A stretch of 64,000 nt of DNA from an uncultured bacterium (GTDB taxonomy: Bacteria > Actinomycetota > Coriobacteriia > Coriobacteriales > Coriobacteriaceae). Below the pieces are notes generated by a model. The model did no database searches. It was given only the letters and a program-made list of their open reading frames with translations, and was not told the origin of the DNA. The stretch is from NCBI GenBank assembly GCA_905215525.1, contig CAJMQJ010000005.1, forward strand, positions 104,490 through 168,489, given 5' to 3'. This document shows, piece after piece, positions 16,528 to 28,178 of the stretch; the first letter of the stretch is position 1, and the number at the start of each line of letters is the position of its first letter. Both the position numbers and the translations under genes were made by a program.

Positions 16528-17469
16528 CTATGCCAAGAACTCCTTGGTGGTCGCCACGATGTTGGCGGCGTCCAGGCCGTACTTGTGCAGGAGCTCGGCA
16601 CCCGGGCCAGACTCACCGAAGGCGTCGTTGACGCCGATCTTCTTGAGCGGCGTCGGGCACTGCTCGCACAGGACGTCGGCAACGGCGCTGCCCAGGCCAC
16701 CGATCACAGAGTGCTCCTCGACAGTCACGACGTGGCCGGTCTTGGTGGCGCTCTTGACGATCAGGTCGGCATCGATGGGCTTGATGGTGTGCATGTTGAT
16801 GACCTCGGCATCGATGCCCTCGGCAGCAAGCTGCTCGGCGGCCTCGAGAGCCTCGCCGACCATCAGGCCGCAGGCGATGATGGTCACATCGGCGCCCTCG
16901 CGCATGACAATGCCCTTACCCAACTCGAACTTGTAGGTCTCGGGGTCGTTGATAACCGGCGAGGCCAGACGGGCAAAGCGCATGTACACGGGGCCGTCGC
17001 ACTCGTAGGCGGCGCGCGTCACGGCGCGGGCCTCGACATCGTCGGCCGGAACGATCACAGTCATGCCGGGGATGACGCGCATGAGGGCGATATCCTCGCA
17101 GCACTGGTGCGTGGCACCGTCCTCGCCCACCGAGATACCGGCGTGCGTGGCACCGATCTTAACGTTGAGGTGCGGGTAGCCGATGGAGTTACGAACCTGC
17201 TCAAAGGCGCGACCGGCAGCGAACATGGCAAAGGTACTCGCGAAGGCAACACGACCGGTGGTCGCGATACCGGCGGCGACGCCCATCAGGTTGCTCTCGG
17301 CAATGCCCACATCGAAGAAGCGGTCGGGGCAGGCCGCCTTGAACTTACCGGTCTGCGTGGCGGCGGCCAGATCGGCGTCGAGGACCACAAAGTCATCGTG
17401 CTCGTTGGCGAGCTCGACGAGGGCCTCGCCGTAGCTTACGCGCGTGGCGATTTTCTTGACGTCTGCCAT
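16528..17469 (-). CDS. Transketolase, C-terminal subunit
   Basis: 313 aa covering the pyrimidine-binding and C-terminal domains of transketolase (pentose phosphate pathway, thiamine diphosphate dependent). Landmarks: the catalytic-glutamate region DVGIAESNLMGVAAG, the FASTFAMFAAGRAFEQVRNSI block, and GVNDAFGESG near the C-terminus. The first half of the enzyme is a separate gene ending one nucleotide before this start, the split arrangement seen in many anaerobes and archaea. ATG 17469 was chosen by family N-terminus and GGAG upstream; the longer frame is antisense shadow of its neighbour. Confidence 0.95.
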   Translation of the reverse strand: MADVKKIATRVSYGEALVELANEHDDFVVLDADLAAATQTGKFKAACPDRFFDVGIAESNLMGVAAGIATTGRVAFASTFAMFAAGRAFEQVRNSIGYPHLNVKIGATHAGISVGEDGATHQCCEDIALMRVIPGMTVIVPADDVEARAVTRAAYECDGPVYMRFARLASPVINDPETYKFELGKGIVMREGADVTIIACGLMVGEALEAAEQLAAEGIDAEVINMHTIKPIDADLIVKSATKTGHVVTVEEHSVIGGLGSAVADVLCEQCPTPLKKIGVNDAFGESGPGAELLHKYGLDAANIVATTKEFLA

Positions 17470-17470
17470 C

Positions 17471-18301
17471 CTAGAGCTCCTCTCCGGCGGCCGTGAGCTC
17501 TGCCATGGCCTGCTCAAACTGTTCATCATTGGGGGCCTTGCCGTGCCAACCAACCTGGTTCTCCATAAAGGACACGCCCTTGCCCTTTGTGGTCTCGGCG
17601 ATAATGGCAGTCGGCTGACCCTTGGTGGCGCGGGCCTCGGCAAAGGCGGCGCGAATCTGATCGAAATCGTTGCCGTCGGCGAGCTCCACCACATGGAACT
17701 TGAAGGCGCGGAACTTGTCGGCGAGCGGCATGGGGTCGTTGACCTCCTCGACGGGGCCGTCGATCTGCAGGCCGTTATGGTCGACGATCACGCAGAGGTT
17801 GTCGAGCTGCTGGTTGCCGGCAAACATGGCGGCCTCCCAGACCTGGCCCTCCTCGCTCTCGCCATCGCCCAGCAGGGCGTAGGTGCGATAGTCGTCGCCC
17901 CAGTGCTTGGCGGCAACGGCCATGCCCACGGCGGCGGAGATGCCCTGGCCGAGCGAACCGGTGGACATATCGACGCCCGGGGTGTCGTTCATGTTGGGGT
18001 GACCTTGCAGGTGGCTGCCGATGTGGCGCAGCGTCTCGAGATCCTCCTTGGGGAAAAATCCGCGCTCGGCGAGCACGGCGTACAGACCAGGCGCGCAGTG
18101 ACCCTTGGAAAGCACGAAGCGATCGCGGTCGGCCTTGCGGGGGTCGGCCGGGTCGACGTTCATTTCCTCAAAGTACAGATAGGTCATGATGTCGGCAGCG
18201 CCGAGCGAACCGCCCGGATGGCCGGACTTGGCAGCGTGCACGCCGGTGACGATGCCCTTCCTTACCCCGTTGGCAACCTTTTTGAGCTCTTCGTCGCTCA
18301 T
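17471..18301 (-). CDS. Transketolase, N-terminal (TPP-binding) subunit
   Basis: 276 aa. Contains the diphosphate-binding motif GDGESEEGQVWEAAMFAGNQ (GDG...N spacing intact), the sugar/cofactor histidine regions SGHPGGSLGAADI and SKGHCAPGLYA, and STGSLGQGISAAVGMA. Needs the following gene product to make an active enzyme. Together they interconvert C5, C3, C6 and C4 sugar phosphates. ATG 18301 follows AAGGAAGG. The 208-nt leader before it shows no recognised riboswitch. Confidence 0.95.
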   Translation of the reverse strand: MSDEELKKVANGVRKGIVTGVHAAKSGHPGGSLGAADIMTYLYFEEMNVDPADPRKADRDRFVLSKGHCAPGLYAVLAERGFFPKEDLETLRHIGSHLQGHPNMNDTPGVDMSTGSLGQGISAAVGMAVAAKHWGDDYRTYALLGDGESEEGQVWEAAMFAGNQQLDNLCVIVDHNGLQIDGPVEEVNDPMPLADKFRAFKFHVVELADGNDFDQIRAAFAEARATKGQPTAIIAETTKGKGVSFMENQVGWHGKAPNDEQFEQAMAELTAAGEEL

Positions 18302-18509
18302 TGTGCCTTCCTTTCATCCTCTTAAGACAAGATGCGCACGGCACGGAAAGGTAGTCCCAACACAGCCGCGATGCACGTACGTCATTCATTATGCTGGAAA
18401 CTGGAAGCTTTACCAGAGTATTTATCATTATTTGAACAATTGAGCAGGCAGAACCGCTGATGAAACGGTTTATCAATGTGAACGTCTTTTGGATGGAACG
18501 CAGTCGGCC

Positions 18510-19400
18510 CTACGCGTTAATGTCCTTGAATCCCTCACCGAAGGTTTCCGTAACGTCGGCGACCGTCACAATGGCGTGAGGATCGCGCTCGCGCACGATC
18601 GTTTTGAGGGTGTTGAGCTCGCGGCGGCTCACAATGACCATGATCACCGGCTTCTCGGCGCCCGAGTACATGCCGGTCGCCTTAAACTTGGTGCAGCCGC
18701 GACCCAGGCCATACATGATGTCGGCCGCAATATCGGGAAACTTGTCCGAGATGATGAGTACCATACGGCGCCTGTTGCCGCCGTCGACCACGGCATCGAT
18801 CACGTAACCGCTAATGACCATCGAAAGGCCCGCATACAGCGCGTTTTCGACCGAGAAGACCGGGGCCGACAGCGCGCACACGGCAACGTCGATCGCCATG
18901 ACGGTGGAGCCCACCGGTAGTGACGTATTGCGCGAGATAATCTGACCGATGGTGTCAGAGCCGCCAGTGTTGGCACCGGCGCGCAGCACCATGCCGTAGC
19001 CGATACCCGTGATAATGCCGCCCCACATAGCGGGCAGCATCAGGTCGGCATGTGCCAGCGGCGCCACAAACGGAGCGAACAGGTCGGTGAAGAAGCCCAG
19101 CAGCACAAAGCCCGTCGCCGTCTGGACCACGTAGAACATGCCCCCCTCGCGCATAACGACCAGCAGCAGCAAGGCATTCATCACGATGGTTTGAATACCG
19201 ACAGGCAGCGAGATGCCATGCGAGGCGCCGACCGCCTGGATAATCGTGGCGAGACCCGTAACGCCGCCGGCAGCAAGACCGTTGGGAATCAAAAACAGAT
19301 CCGTCGCGATAGCTGCCAGGGCGCAGCCAAACATGATCTTGGGCAAGTCATGAAAGAAGTTCAGCGAAAGAATGCGCTTGATGTCCAGACGATATGCCAT
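18510..19400 (-). CDS. YitT family (DUF161/DUF2179) membrane protein
   Basis: 296 aa. Five to six transmembrane spans in the first 200 residues (IMFGCALAAIATDLFLIPNG; VGIQTIVMNALLLLVVM; MWGGIITGIGYGMVLRAG) carry the family signature AGANTGGSDTIGQII. The last 85 residues form a soluble DUF2179 domain (KPVIMVIVSRRELNTLKTIV). Function unproven in the family; possibly transport. ATG 19400 sits after GAGGGAGG. Faces tktN across a 208-bp gap and follows the prfB terminator. Confidence 0.88.
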   Translation of the reverse strand: MAYRLDIKRILSLNFFHDLPKIMFGCALAAIATDLFLIPNGLAAGGVTGLATIIQAVGASHGISLPVGIQTIVMNALLLLVVMREGGMFYVVQTATGFVLLGFFTDLFAPFVAPLAHADLMLPAMWGGIITGIGYGMVLRAGANTGGSDTIGQIISRNTSLPVGSTVMAIDVAVCALSAPVFSVENALYAGLSMVISGYVIDAVVDGGNRRRMVLIISDKFPDIAADIMYGLGRGCTKFKATGMYSGAEKPVIMVIVSRRELNTLKTIVRERDPHAIVTVADVTETFGEGFKDINA

Positions 19401-19412
19401 GCTGCCTCCCTC

Positions 19413-19441
19413 AAAAAAGCGCACCCAAACGAGTGCGCTTT
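19413..19441 (-). terminator. prfB terminator
   Basis: Perfect 9-bp stem AAAGCGCAC/GTGCGCTTT (19433-19441 with 19416-19424) followed by a run of T on the minus strand. It lies directly against the ribosome-binding site of the YitT-family gene. Confidence 0.85.
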
Positions 19442-19531
19442 GAACTTCTTACTGTATTCGATTCTACCGATTCACCGAGCAAATACCACCCCCTGCGAAG
19501 TGTTTGCATCGACCCGGAGCCAACCATGTGC

Positions 19532-20679
19532 CTAGGCGTCCGAGCCTTCCGCACCGGCGTTGCCGGTAGCCCAACGGTGATAGCCAATTACAAACGGATC
19601 CAGATCGCCATCGTCAAGAACGGCCTCGACATTGCTGGTCTCCACGCCCGTGCGTAGGTCCTTGACCATCTGGTACGGGTAGAGCACGTAGCTGCGAATC
19701 TGGTTGCCAAAACCAATCGTGGTCTTGGGTCCGCGGATCTCATCGAGCGCCTCGGCACGCTTCTCAAGCTCAATCTCGTACAGGCGAGCCTTGAGGATCT
19801 GCATGCACGCGGCCTTGTTCTGGATCTGGCTGCGCTCGTTTTGGCAGGTGACCACAATGCCGCTGGGGAAATGCGTCACGCGCACGGCGGAGTCGGTGGT
19901 GTTAACGCCCTGACCGCCCGGGCCGCTCGCGTGGTACACGTCCACGCGGATGTCATCGGGACTGATTTCGATGTCGATATCATCGGGTAGCACGGGGATG
20001 ACCTCGACGCCGGCAAACGTGGTCTGGCGGCGCTTCTTGTCGTCGGTGGGGCTAATGCGAACCAAGCGGTGGACGCCGGCCTCGGCGCGCAGCATGCCAA
20101 ATGCGTCCTTGCCCTCGACGGTAAAGGTCGCGCGGTCGATGCCGATGACCTCGGCTGCGGGACAGTCGTTGATGGTGACCTTCCAGCCGCGACGCTGGCA
20201 GTACTTCATGTACATCTTAAAGAGCATGAAGGTCCAGTCCTGGGCCTCCAGACCACCCTGTCCGGGCTTGATGGTCACAATGGCATCGCCGTGATCGAAC
20301 TCACCGGTAAACCAGCTCGAAAGCTCAAGCTCATCGATGGCACGGGCCAGGCGCTCAGCCGTGGCTGTAGCCTCCTCGCGAAGGGCGACGGCGTCGGGGT
20401 CATCCCCCATCTCCTCGGCAAGCTCCAGCGCGGCGCGGGCATCGGAAAGCTCGCCGCGCGCGGTGTCCACGGCAGCGATATCTTCCTTGGTACGCGCGAT
20501 CTCCTCCATGGTGGCACGGGCGGCGTCGGCGTCATCCCAAAAGCCAGGGGCAACACTTTTGGCCTCGAGCTCGGTCACGCGTGTGCGCTTTTCGTCCAAA
20601 TGGAGATACGACTCGACCTCGCCGAGCCGGTCCGCGAACGCGTCCAGCTCGGCGGGCGTTACCTCTAAAGCCTCAGCCA

Positions 20680-20680
<1 letters not shown>
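19532..20680 (-). CDS. prfB: Peptide chain release factor 2
   Basis: 382 aa, full-length RF2 that ends translation at UGA and UAA. The peptidyl-hydrolysis loop GPGGQGVNTTDSAVR is present with intact GGQ. Two oddities: the stop-codon-reading tripeptide, SPF in typical RF2, reads SPT in HRLVRISPTDDKKRRQTTF; and the residue after GGQ is Gly instead of the usual His. No programmed frameshift is needed: the frame is open throughout. The ATG overlaps the secA stop as TAATG, so the two are coupled. Confidence 0.95.
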
Positions 20681-23487
<2,807 letters not shown>

Positions 23488-23616
23488 GTGGTTTTCCTTT
23501 TTGGCCATCGCCCACGCCGTGCAGCTGCGGGCGAGTTAAACACAGATGATTGTACTTTAGCCAAACAAGGCGCGGCCTATACGGTCGACCTCGACCGCCA
23601 CGTAATAACTATGACC

Positions 23617-23654
23617 AACCTGCCGCAATGGAACGGGTTTATTTTGGCAGGTTT
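23617..23654. repeat. Repeat family C, copy 2
   Basis: Arms AACCTGCCGCAAT (23617-23629) and ATTTTGGCAGGTTT (23641-23654) around GGAACGGGTTT; same plan as 11523-11562. A further inverted pair TGGTGC/GCACCA (23685-23690, 23710-23715) encloses GGGGACAGG close by. Confidence 0.6.
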
Positions 23655-23720
23655 TATCTGAGCAAACGCCGTCTCTCTGCCATTTGGTGCCACGGGGACA
23701 GGTTAGCTTGCACCAATAAA

Positions 23721-23757
23721 AAGAAAAGGGCCGCGCACCCAAATGGATGCACGGCCC
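23721..23757 (-). terminator. rpmE terminator
   Basis: GGGCCG...GTGC stem (23747-23757 with 23728-23738) followed on the minus strand by TTTTCTTTTT. Sits about 40 nt past the rpmE stop. Confidence 0.85.
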
Positions 23758-23794
23758 TCATGCCATGAATGCGAGTGATTCCGCGGCGAGCTAT

Positions 23795-24220
23795 TTACTC
23801 AGCAGCCTCGGTGGTCTCGGCCTCGGCAGCGGCCTCCTCGACGGGAGCCTCTGCGGGAGCCTCGGCGGCCTGCTTGGCAGCCTCCTCGGCGAACTTAGCG
23901 GCACGCTTAGCCTTCTCGGCAGCCTTAGCCTCAGCGGCGGCCTTGCGAGCGGCCTCGGCCTCAGCAGCCTTGGCGGCCTTGGCAGCCTTGGCCTCCTCAG
24001 CCTTCTTGAGCTGGGCGGCAGCGGCGCCACCGAACTTGTCGGCGAAGCGCTGGACGCGTCCACCGGTGTCGACGAACTTCTGCTGGCCGGTGTAGAACGG
24101 GTGGCACTCGTTGCAAAGCTCGACCTTCATCTCAGACACGGTAGCGTGCGTCTTGAAGGTGTTGCCGCAGGAGCACGTCACCGTGCACTCGACATACTGG
24201 GGATGGATACCCTGCTTCAT
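23795..24220 (-). CDS. rpmE: Ribosomal protein bL31 with a long Ala/Glu/Lys tail
   Basis: 141 aa; the first ~68 residues are bL31 of the zinc-binding type (TCSCGNTF and CNECHPFYTGQQK, followed by DTGGRVQRF). The remaining ~70 residues are low-complexity: repeated AKAAKAAEAEAARK-type helix-forming sequence turning into an acidic Glu/Ala/Pro end. Typical bL31 is 66-75 aa. The frame is uninterrupted and followed by a strong terminator, so the tail appears genuine. Starts at ATG 24220 after AAGGAG. Confidence 0.95.
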   Translation of the reverse strand: MKQGIHPQYVECTVTCSCGNTFKTHATVSEMKVELCNECHPFYTGQQKFVDTGGRVQRFADKFGGAAAAQLKKAEEAKAAKAAKAAEAEAARKAAAEAKAAEKAKRAAKFAEEAAKQAAEAPAEAPVEEAAAEAETTEAAE

Positions 24221-24242
24221 GGTAGGACTCCTTATTGGTCAG

Positions 24243-24291
24243 GCGCTGGTTACCGATCAGCGCATAAGGCGTCTTGGTTTCCGACCAAGAC
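24243..24291 (-). promoter_or_regulatory. Paired hairpins in the rpmE 5' leader
   Basis: Two perfect hairpins precede rpmE: GTCTTGGT/ACCAAGAC (24271-24278, 24284-24291) and GCGCTG/CAGCGC (24243-24248, 24258-24263). They may form an autoregulatory leader. The remaining part of 24221-24546 holds no gene I can support. Confidence 0.35.
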
Positions 24292-24477
24292 AACAAACTC
24301 GGCTATGGTACCACGGCGCCGCGTGTCCCACAAAAGGTTCACGGTCTTTGCGTTGTGCATCGCGCCCAAGGCACAGCAGACGACACGACGAATCGCGGCA
24401 AACGGGCGCCTTTGCCCCTTCTCCCATGTTGCAGACGTGTAACGCCGCAGCAAAGGTGCCCCTTTTGGCGCCAGACA

Positions 24478-24500
24478 GGTACAATGATGAACACTGTACC
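24478..24500. promoter_or_regulatory. Inverted repeat before the ACT-domain gene
   Basis: GGTACA (24478-24483) and TGTACC (24495-24500) flank an 11-nt spacer; TACAAT inside the left part could be a -10 box. Possible operator-promoter, low certainty. Confidence 0.25.
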
Positions 24501-24546
24501 GTAGCGGAGCGCCGCCGCGCGCCGCCAACACGCGAAAGGGTTTCCC

Positions 24547-24834
24547 ATGGCCGAGATCTCGTCCTCCCGCATCGTCATCACCGTCCTTGGCAAGAACCGC
24601 CCCGGTATCGTCGCCGGCGTCACCCGTGTTCTGGGCGAGGCCAACGTCGACATCCGCGACATCACGCAGTCCATTATCGAGGACATCTTCACCATGACCA
24701 TGCTGGCCGACACCGCCGAGTCCAAGCTCGACTTCGCCGAGCTGCAGAAGGCCCTGGCCGAGGCAGGCGAGCTTTCGGGCGTCAACGTGTCCATCCAGCG
24801 CGAGGACGTCTTTAACTTTATGTACCGCCTGTAG
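24547..24834 (+). CDS. ACT domain protein (UPF0237 type)
   Basis: 95 aa consisting of ACT-type ligand-binding sequence: RIVITVLGKNRPGIVAGVTR, EANVDIRDITQSI, FTMTMLAD. The family (GcvR-like, UPF0237) binds amino acids and is often found as a free-standing sensor; ligand here unknown. ATG 24547 is preceded by GAAAGGG. It lies 77 bp before citrate synthase on the same strand; elsewhere the UPF0237 gene is often followed by a PFL-like DUF711 gene, which is not the case here. Confidence 0.88.
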   Translation: MAEISSSRIVITVLGKNRPGIVAGVTRVLGEANVDIRDITQSIIEDIFTMTMLADTAESKLDFAELQKALAEAGELSGVNVSIQREDVFNFMYRL

Positions 24835-24911
24835 CGAACAAGCCGCTCGGGGCAGCTTGACGTCATATCGTCCAAGCGCGCCGCCCCAAAGCGGACCGGA
24901 GAGGAGCGCGC

Positions 24912-26330
24912 ATGGCCTACGACGCCAAGAAAATCTACTACCGCTTCGACGATCACCTGAGCCGCCTGGTTCTGGATTACGAGGCGAGCCGTCAGATTTC
25001 GCCCGAAAGCGAAAACCTCTACCACGGCCTGCCGACCGCCCCTTATGACGAGGACCTGTTTGTCGAGCACAATGTCAAGCGCGGCCTGCGCAATGCAGAC
25101 GGTTCGGGCGTAGTCGCGGGCCTCACTCGCATCTCGGATGTGCATGGCTACAACAAGGTCGACGGTAAGGTCGTGCCCGATCAGGGCAAACTCACGCTTC
25201 GTGGCTACAGCATCGAGGATCTGGTCAACAACGCCCAGGCCGAGAACCGCTACGGCTACGAAGAGGTCGCCTGCCTGCTCATTACGGGCTCTCTGCCCAC
25301 CAAGGGAGAGCTTGACGGTTTTTGCGAACGTCTGGGTGCCTTTAGGCACCTGAGCGACGAATACGTCAAAGAGTTCCCCATGACCACGGTGTCGTCGAGC
25401 ATCATGAATGTGCTTCAGCGCGCCGTGCTGCTGCTCTACGCCTTCGACGCCGAGCCCGACGCCATTACACCCGAGCACGAAATCGACGTCGCCATCTCCA
25501 TGCTCGCCCGTCTCCCCCGCATCGCCGCCTTCGCGCATATGGCCTCGGTCGCCAAGCGCCGCGGCTCCGAGGTTCATGTACCGCACCCCACACCCGGCCT
25601 CTCCACCGCCGAGACTATCCTGCAGGTGTTGCGCGGCGGCATGGCATTCACCCGCGACGAAGCCATGCTGCTCGACGTGATGCTCATGCTGCATGCCGAG
25701 CACGGCGGCGGCAACAACTCAACGTTTGCCTGCCGCGTGCTGTCCTCCTCGGCCACCGACCCGTATTCCGCCTACGCCGCGGCTATCGGCTCGCTCAAGG
25801 GCCCGCGCCACGGCGGCGCCAACGCCAAGGTCGTGTCCATGCACGAGGACATTCGTGCGCATGTCTCCAATTGGGAGGACGAGGACGAGGTCGCAGCCTA
25901 CCTGGGCAAAATTCTCGACAAGCAGGCCTTCGACGGCACGGGTCTCATCTACGGCATGGGCCACGCCGTCTACACACTCAGCGACCCGCGCGCCGAGGTC
26001 TGCCGCCACTACGCGCGCACACTTGCCGCCAAGAAGGACCTGGGCGAAGAGTTCGCACTCATCGAGCGCATCGAGCGCCTGGCACCGCAGGTGATGCGCG
26101 ACCACGGCATGACCAAGCCCATCTGCGCCAACATCGACCTGTACACAGGCTTTATCTACAAGATGCTCGGCGTGCCCGAAACGCTCTTTACGCCGCTATT
26201 CGCCGTCGCCCGCATGGCCGGCTGGTCGGCACACCGCATGGAAGAGCTCTTCTGCGCGCACCGTATCATCCGCCCCGCCTATCGTCCGGTGATCGAGCCG
26301 CTGGAGTACAAGCCGCTCGCCGACCGCTAG
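24912..26330 (+). CDS. Citrate synthase (citrate/2-methylcitrate synthase family)
   Basis: 472 aa. Condenses acetyl-CoA with oxaloacetate. Catalytic residues appear in LMLHAEHGGGNNSTF (first His about 261-264), YGMGHAVYTLSDPRA (second His about 351) and ANIDLYTGFIYKMLGVP (Asp about 407). A glycine-rich GGGNN replaces the common H-E-x-N, as in some Gram-positive forms. About 60 residues longer at the N-terminus than short bacterial enzymes. ATG 24912 has GGAGAGGAG upstream. In an anaerobe it probably feeds 2-oxoglutarate and glutamate synthesis. No aconitase or IDH nearby. Confidence 0.92.
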   Translation: MAYDAKKIYYRFDDHLSRLVLDYEASRQISPESENLYHGLPTAPYDEDLFVEHNVKRGLRNADGSGVVAGLTRISDVHGYNKVDGKVVPDQGKLTLRGYSIEDLVNNAQAENRYGYEEVACLLITGSLPTKGELDGFCERLGAFRHLSDEYVKEFPMTTVSSSIMNVLQRAVLLLYAFDAEPDAITPEHEIDVAISMLARLPRIAAFAHMASVAKRRGSEVHVPHPTPGLSTAETILQVLRGGMAFTRDEAMLLDVMLMLHAEHGGGNNSTFACRVLSSSATDPYSAYAAAIGSLKGPRHGGANAKVVSMHEDIRAHVSNWEDEDEVAAYLGKILDKQAFDGTGLIYGMGHAVYTLSDPRAEVCRHYARTLAAKKDLGEEFALIERIERLAPQVMRDHGMTKPICANIDLYTGFIYKMLGVPETLFTPLFAVARMAGWSAHRMEELFCAHRIIRPAYRPVIEPLEYKPLADR

Positions 26331-26353
26331 GACGCGGACCGTTATAGAACTCG

Positions 26354-26391
26354 AGCGTGGCCAGGGACCCAAGCCCTCGGCCACGCTTTTT
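26354..26391 (+). terminator. Citrate synthase terminator
   Basis: Perfect 9-bp AGCGTGGCC/GGCCACGCT stem (26354-26362, 26379-26387) followed by TTTTT, 24 nt past the stop. Confidence 0.9.
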
Positions 26392-26416
26392 ATGCCAGTA
26401 GAAAGGACCGCATCAA

Positions 26417-27259
26417 ATGATTGTGTTTTCCGATATGGATGGGACGCTGCTGACGAGCGATAAGCAAATGAGCGATGCCACCTGGGCGATGCTCGACGAG
26501 CTCGCACATCGTGGCATCGAGTTTGTTCCCTGCACGGGACGTCCACTGTCGGGCATCTTTGAGCCCATTCTCGCCCATCCCGCCGTGCACTACGCGGTCT
26601 GTGCCAACGGCGCCAGCGTCTGGCAGCTCGACGAGGATACGCCCACCGACGCCTCGCGCGCCACGTGCATCTTGAGCCGTCCGCTCGACCGTGGCATTGC
26701 CCACCGCATCCATCGCATTGCCGCCGGCCACGATGTGACCTTCGATATCTTCGCGGACGGGCAGTGCTTCCTCCCCCGCTCGCTCTACACGCGCCTGGAC
26801 GAATTCTGCGGCGGCGACCCCCACATCGCGGCTTCGCTCAAGCGCACACGAACACCGATCGACATGAATATCGACAGCAAGATCGACGAGGTCGAGACGC
26901 TCGAACGCATCGCCATGTACTGGCACGACCCGGCCGATCGCGACGCCATCGCGGCGGAGCTCGACACGCTCGGAGGCATTGAGGTCACACGTTCGTACGC
27001 CATGAATATCGAGGTCATGGGCGAGGGCGCCACCAAGGGAACGGCCCTCACGTGGCTATGCGAGCACTTGGGCGAGCGTCTCGCCGACGCCTGGGCGTTC
27101 GGCGACAACATCAACGACATTCCCATGCTGCAGGCAGCAGGCCACGGCATGGCCATGGTCAACGGCGAGCCCGAAGACCGCGACGCCGCCGACGCCATCA
27201 CCGAGTTCGACAACGACCACGACGGCGTCGCCCGCACCATCATGGCCGCCCTCGCCTAG
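26417..27259 (+). CDS. HAD-superfamily hydrolase, Cof-like (IIB)
   Basis: 280 aa. Motif I is FSDMDGTLLTSD at the N-terminus (nucleophile Asp6), motif II CTGRP, motif III the Lys in GEGATKGTAL, and motif IV AFGDNINDIPML. A large C2-type cap lies between. Such enzymes dephosphorylate sugar phosphates, flavins or cofactors; substrate cannot be predicted. ATG 26417 is preceded by GAAAGGA. Ends directly against repeat family D. Confidence 0.88.
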   Translation: MIVFSDMDGTLLTSDKQMSDATWAMLDELAHRGIEFVPCTGRPLSGIFEPILAHPAVHYAVCANGASVWQLDEDTPTDASRATCILSRPLDRGIAHRIHRIAAGHDVTFDIFADGQCFLPRSLYTRLDEFCGGDPHIAASLKRTRTPIDMNIDSKIDEVETLERIAMYWHDPADRDAIAAELDTLGGIEVTRSYAMNIEVMGEGATKGTALTWLCEHLGERLADAWAFGDNINDIPMLQAAGHGMAMVNGEPEDRDAADAITEFDNDHDGVARTIMAALA

Positions 27260-27273
27260 TCATTGGCCAGTCA

Positions 27274-27368
27274 CTGGGGACGTTCTTGAATGACTAGTCG
27301 TTGGGGACAGTCTTCGCGAAAAAGCTGCAAGGACTGTCCCCCACTGCCGGCAGAAAAGGAACGTCCCC
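27274..27368. repeat. Repeat family D: copy 1 inside a nested palindrome
   Basis: A 39-bp unit (27274-27312) reads CTGGGGACGTTCTTG, then GACTAGTCGTTGGGGACAG. Around it GGGGACGTTC (27276-27285) pairs with GAACGTCCCC (27359-27368), and GGGGACAGTCTT (27303-27314) pairs with AAGGACTGTCCCC (27329-27341). A close inverted copy is at 28338-28376. Confidence 0.8.
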
Positions 27369-27378
27369 ATCTGCCGGA

Positions 27379-28173
27379 TTAAGCGAGACTCTCCAGCACG
27401 CGACGGAGCTCCTGCTGGACGGCGTGGTCGCGATTACAACCCACCACGCGATCGGCCACCGCCTTGAGCGCGGGGCGCGCGTTTCCCATCGCACAGCCCG
27501 TACCGACAAAGCGAATGATCTCGTAGTCGTTCATCGAGTCGCCAAACGCCATGACCTCGTCGCGTTCGACGCCATAGTGCTCCATGAGCTGTGCGATGCC
27601 CGAGGCCTTCGACACACCGGGCTGCATGGCATCGATCCACGCGTTGCCCGAAGGCGCAAAAGTAAAGAGCTGACCGAGTTCACGCTGCAGTACGTAAGCG
27701 CTGTCCATAACGGCACCGTCATCGCAAAAGATACTCGCCTTGATGATATTTACGCTGGGATCGGGCAGCTCCCAAATACGCTCGGCATTGGGAAGGTCCT
27801 TATCGACCTCACGCACGAACTTGCACTCGTCATCGAGCAAGAAGGACTTGGTTCGGTCAAAAAGCGCAAGATGCAGATTGGGAAACGTCGCGACGGCTTG
27901 GGCGAGCCTTCGAATCGCCAGGTGCGAATACACCTCACGGTCTACCATCTTGCCGTCGGCGAAGACCTGGGCACCGTTAGCGGCGACAAAGTCCATCTTG
28001 TCGCGAACGGGCGCAAAGAACTCGCACAGGCGATCGTAGCGACGACCTGACGATGCGGCGAAATGCACGCCATGCTCGCGTAGCGCCAGAATCAGTTCGT
28101 AGGTCTCGGGAGGCACCTGGCCGTTTTCGTCAAGCAACGTGCCGTCCATATCGGATGCAATCAGTTTAAACAT
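27379..28173 (-). CDS. HAD-superfamily hydrolase, Cof-like (IIB), flanked by inverted repeats
   Basis: 264 aa with all four HAD motifs: SDMDGTLLDENG (Asp8), ASSGRRYD, the Lys in GVSKASGIAQL, and AFGDSMNDYEII. A Cof/C2B cap gives probable sugar-phosphate or flavin-phosphate phosphatase activity; substrate unknown. Its start lies just after a long hairpin that contains the GGGAG ribosome-binding site in one arm. Copies of repeat family D in opposite orientation sit on both sides. It is only distantly similar to the HAD gene at 26417. Confidence 0.88.
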   Translation of the reverse strand: MFKLIASDMDGTLLDENGQVPPETYELILALREHGVHFAASSGRRYDRLCEFFAPVRDKMDFVAANGAQVFADGKMVDREVYSHLAIRRLAQAVATFPNLHLALFDRTKSFLLDDECKFVREVDKDLPNAERIWELPDPSVNIIKASIFCDDGAVMDSAYVLQRELGQLFTFAPSGNAWIDAMQPGVSKASGIAQLMEHYGVERDEVMAFGDSMNDYEIIRFVGTGCAMGNARPALKAVADRVVGCNRDHAVQQELRRVLESLA

Positions 28174-28178
28174 AGAAA

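Noticed and set aside
18302..18509. Riboswitch in the transketolase leader
   Set aside because: No conserved TPP-box sequence or convincing paired elements could be identified by eye.
26417..28173. The two HAD genes as a recent duplication
   Set aside because: They share only the family motifs; the remaining sequence is quite different and they lie on opposite strands.
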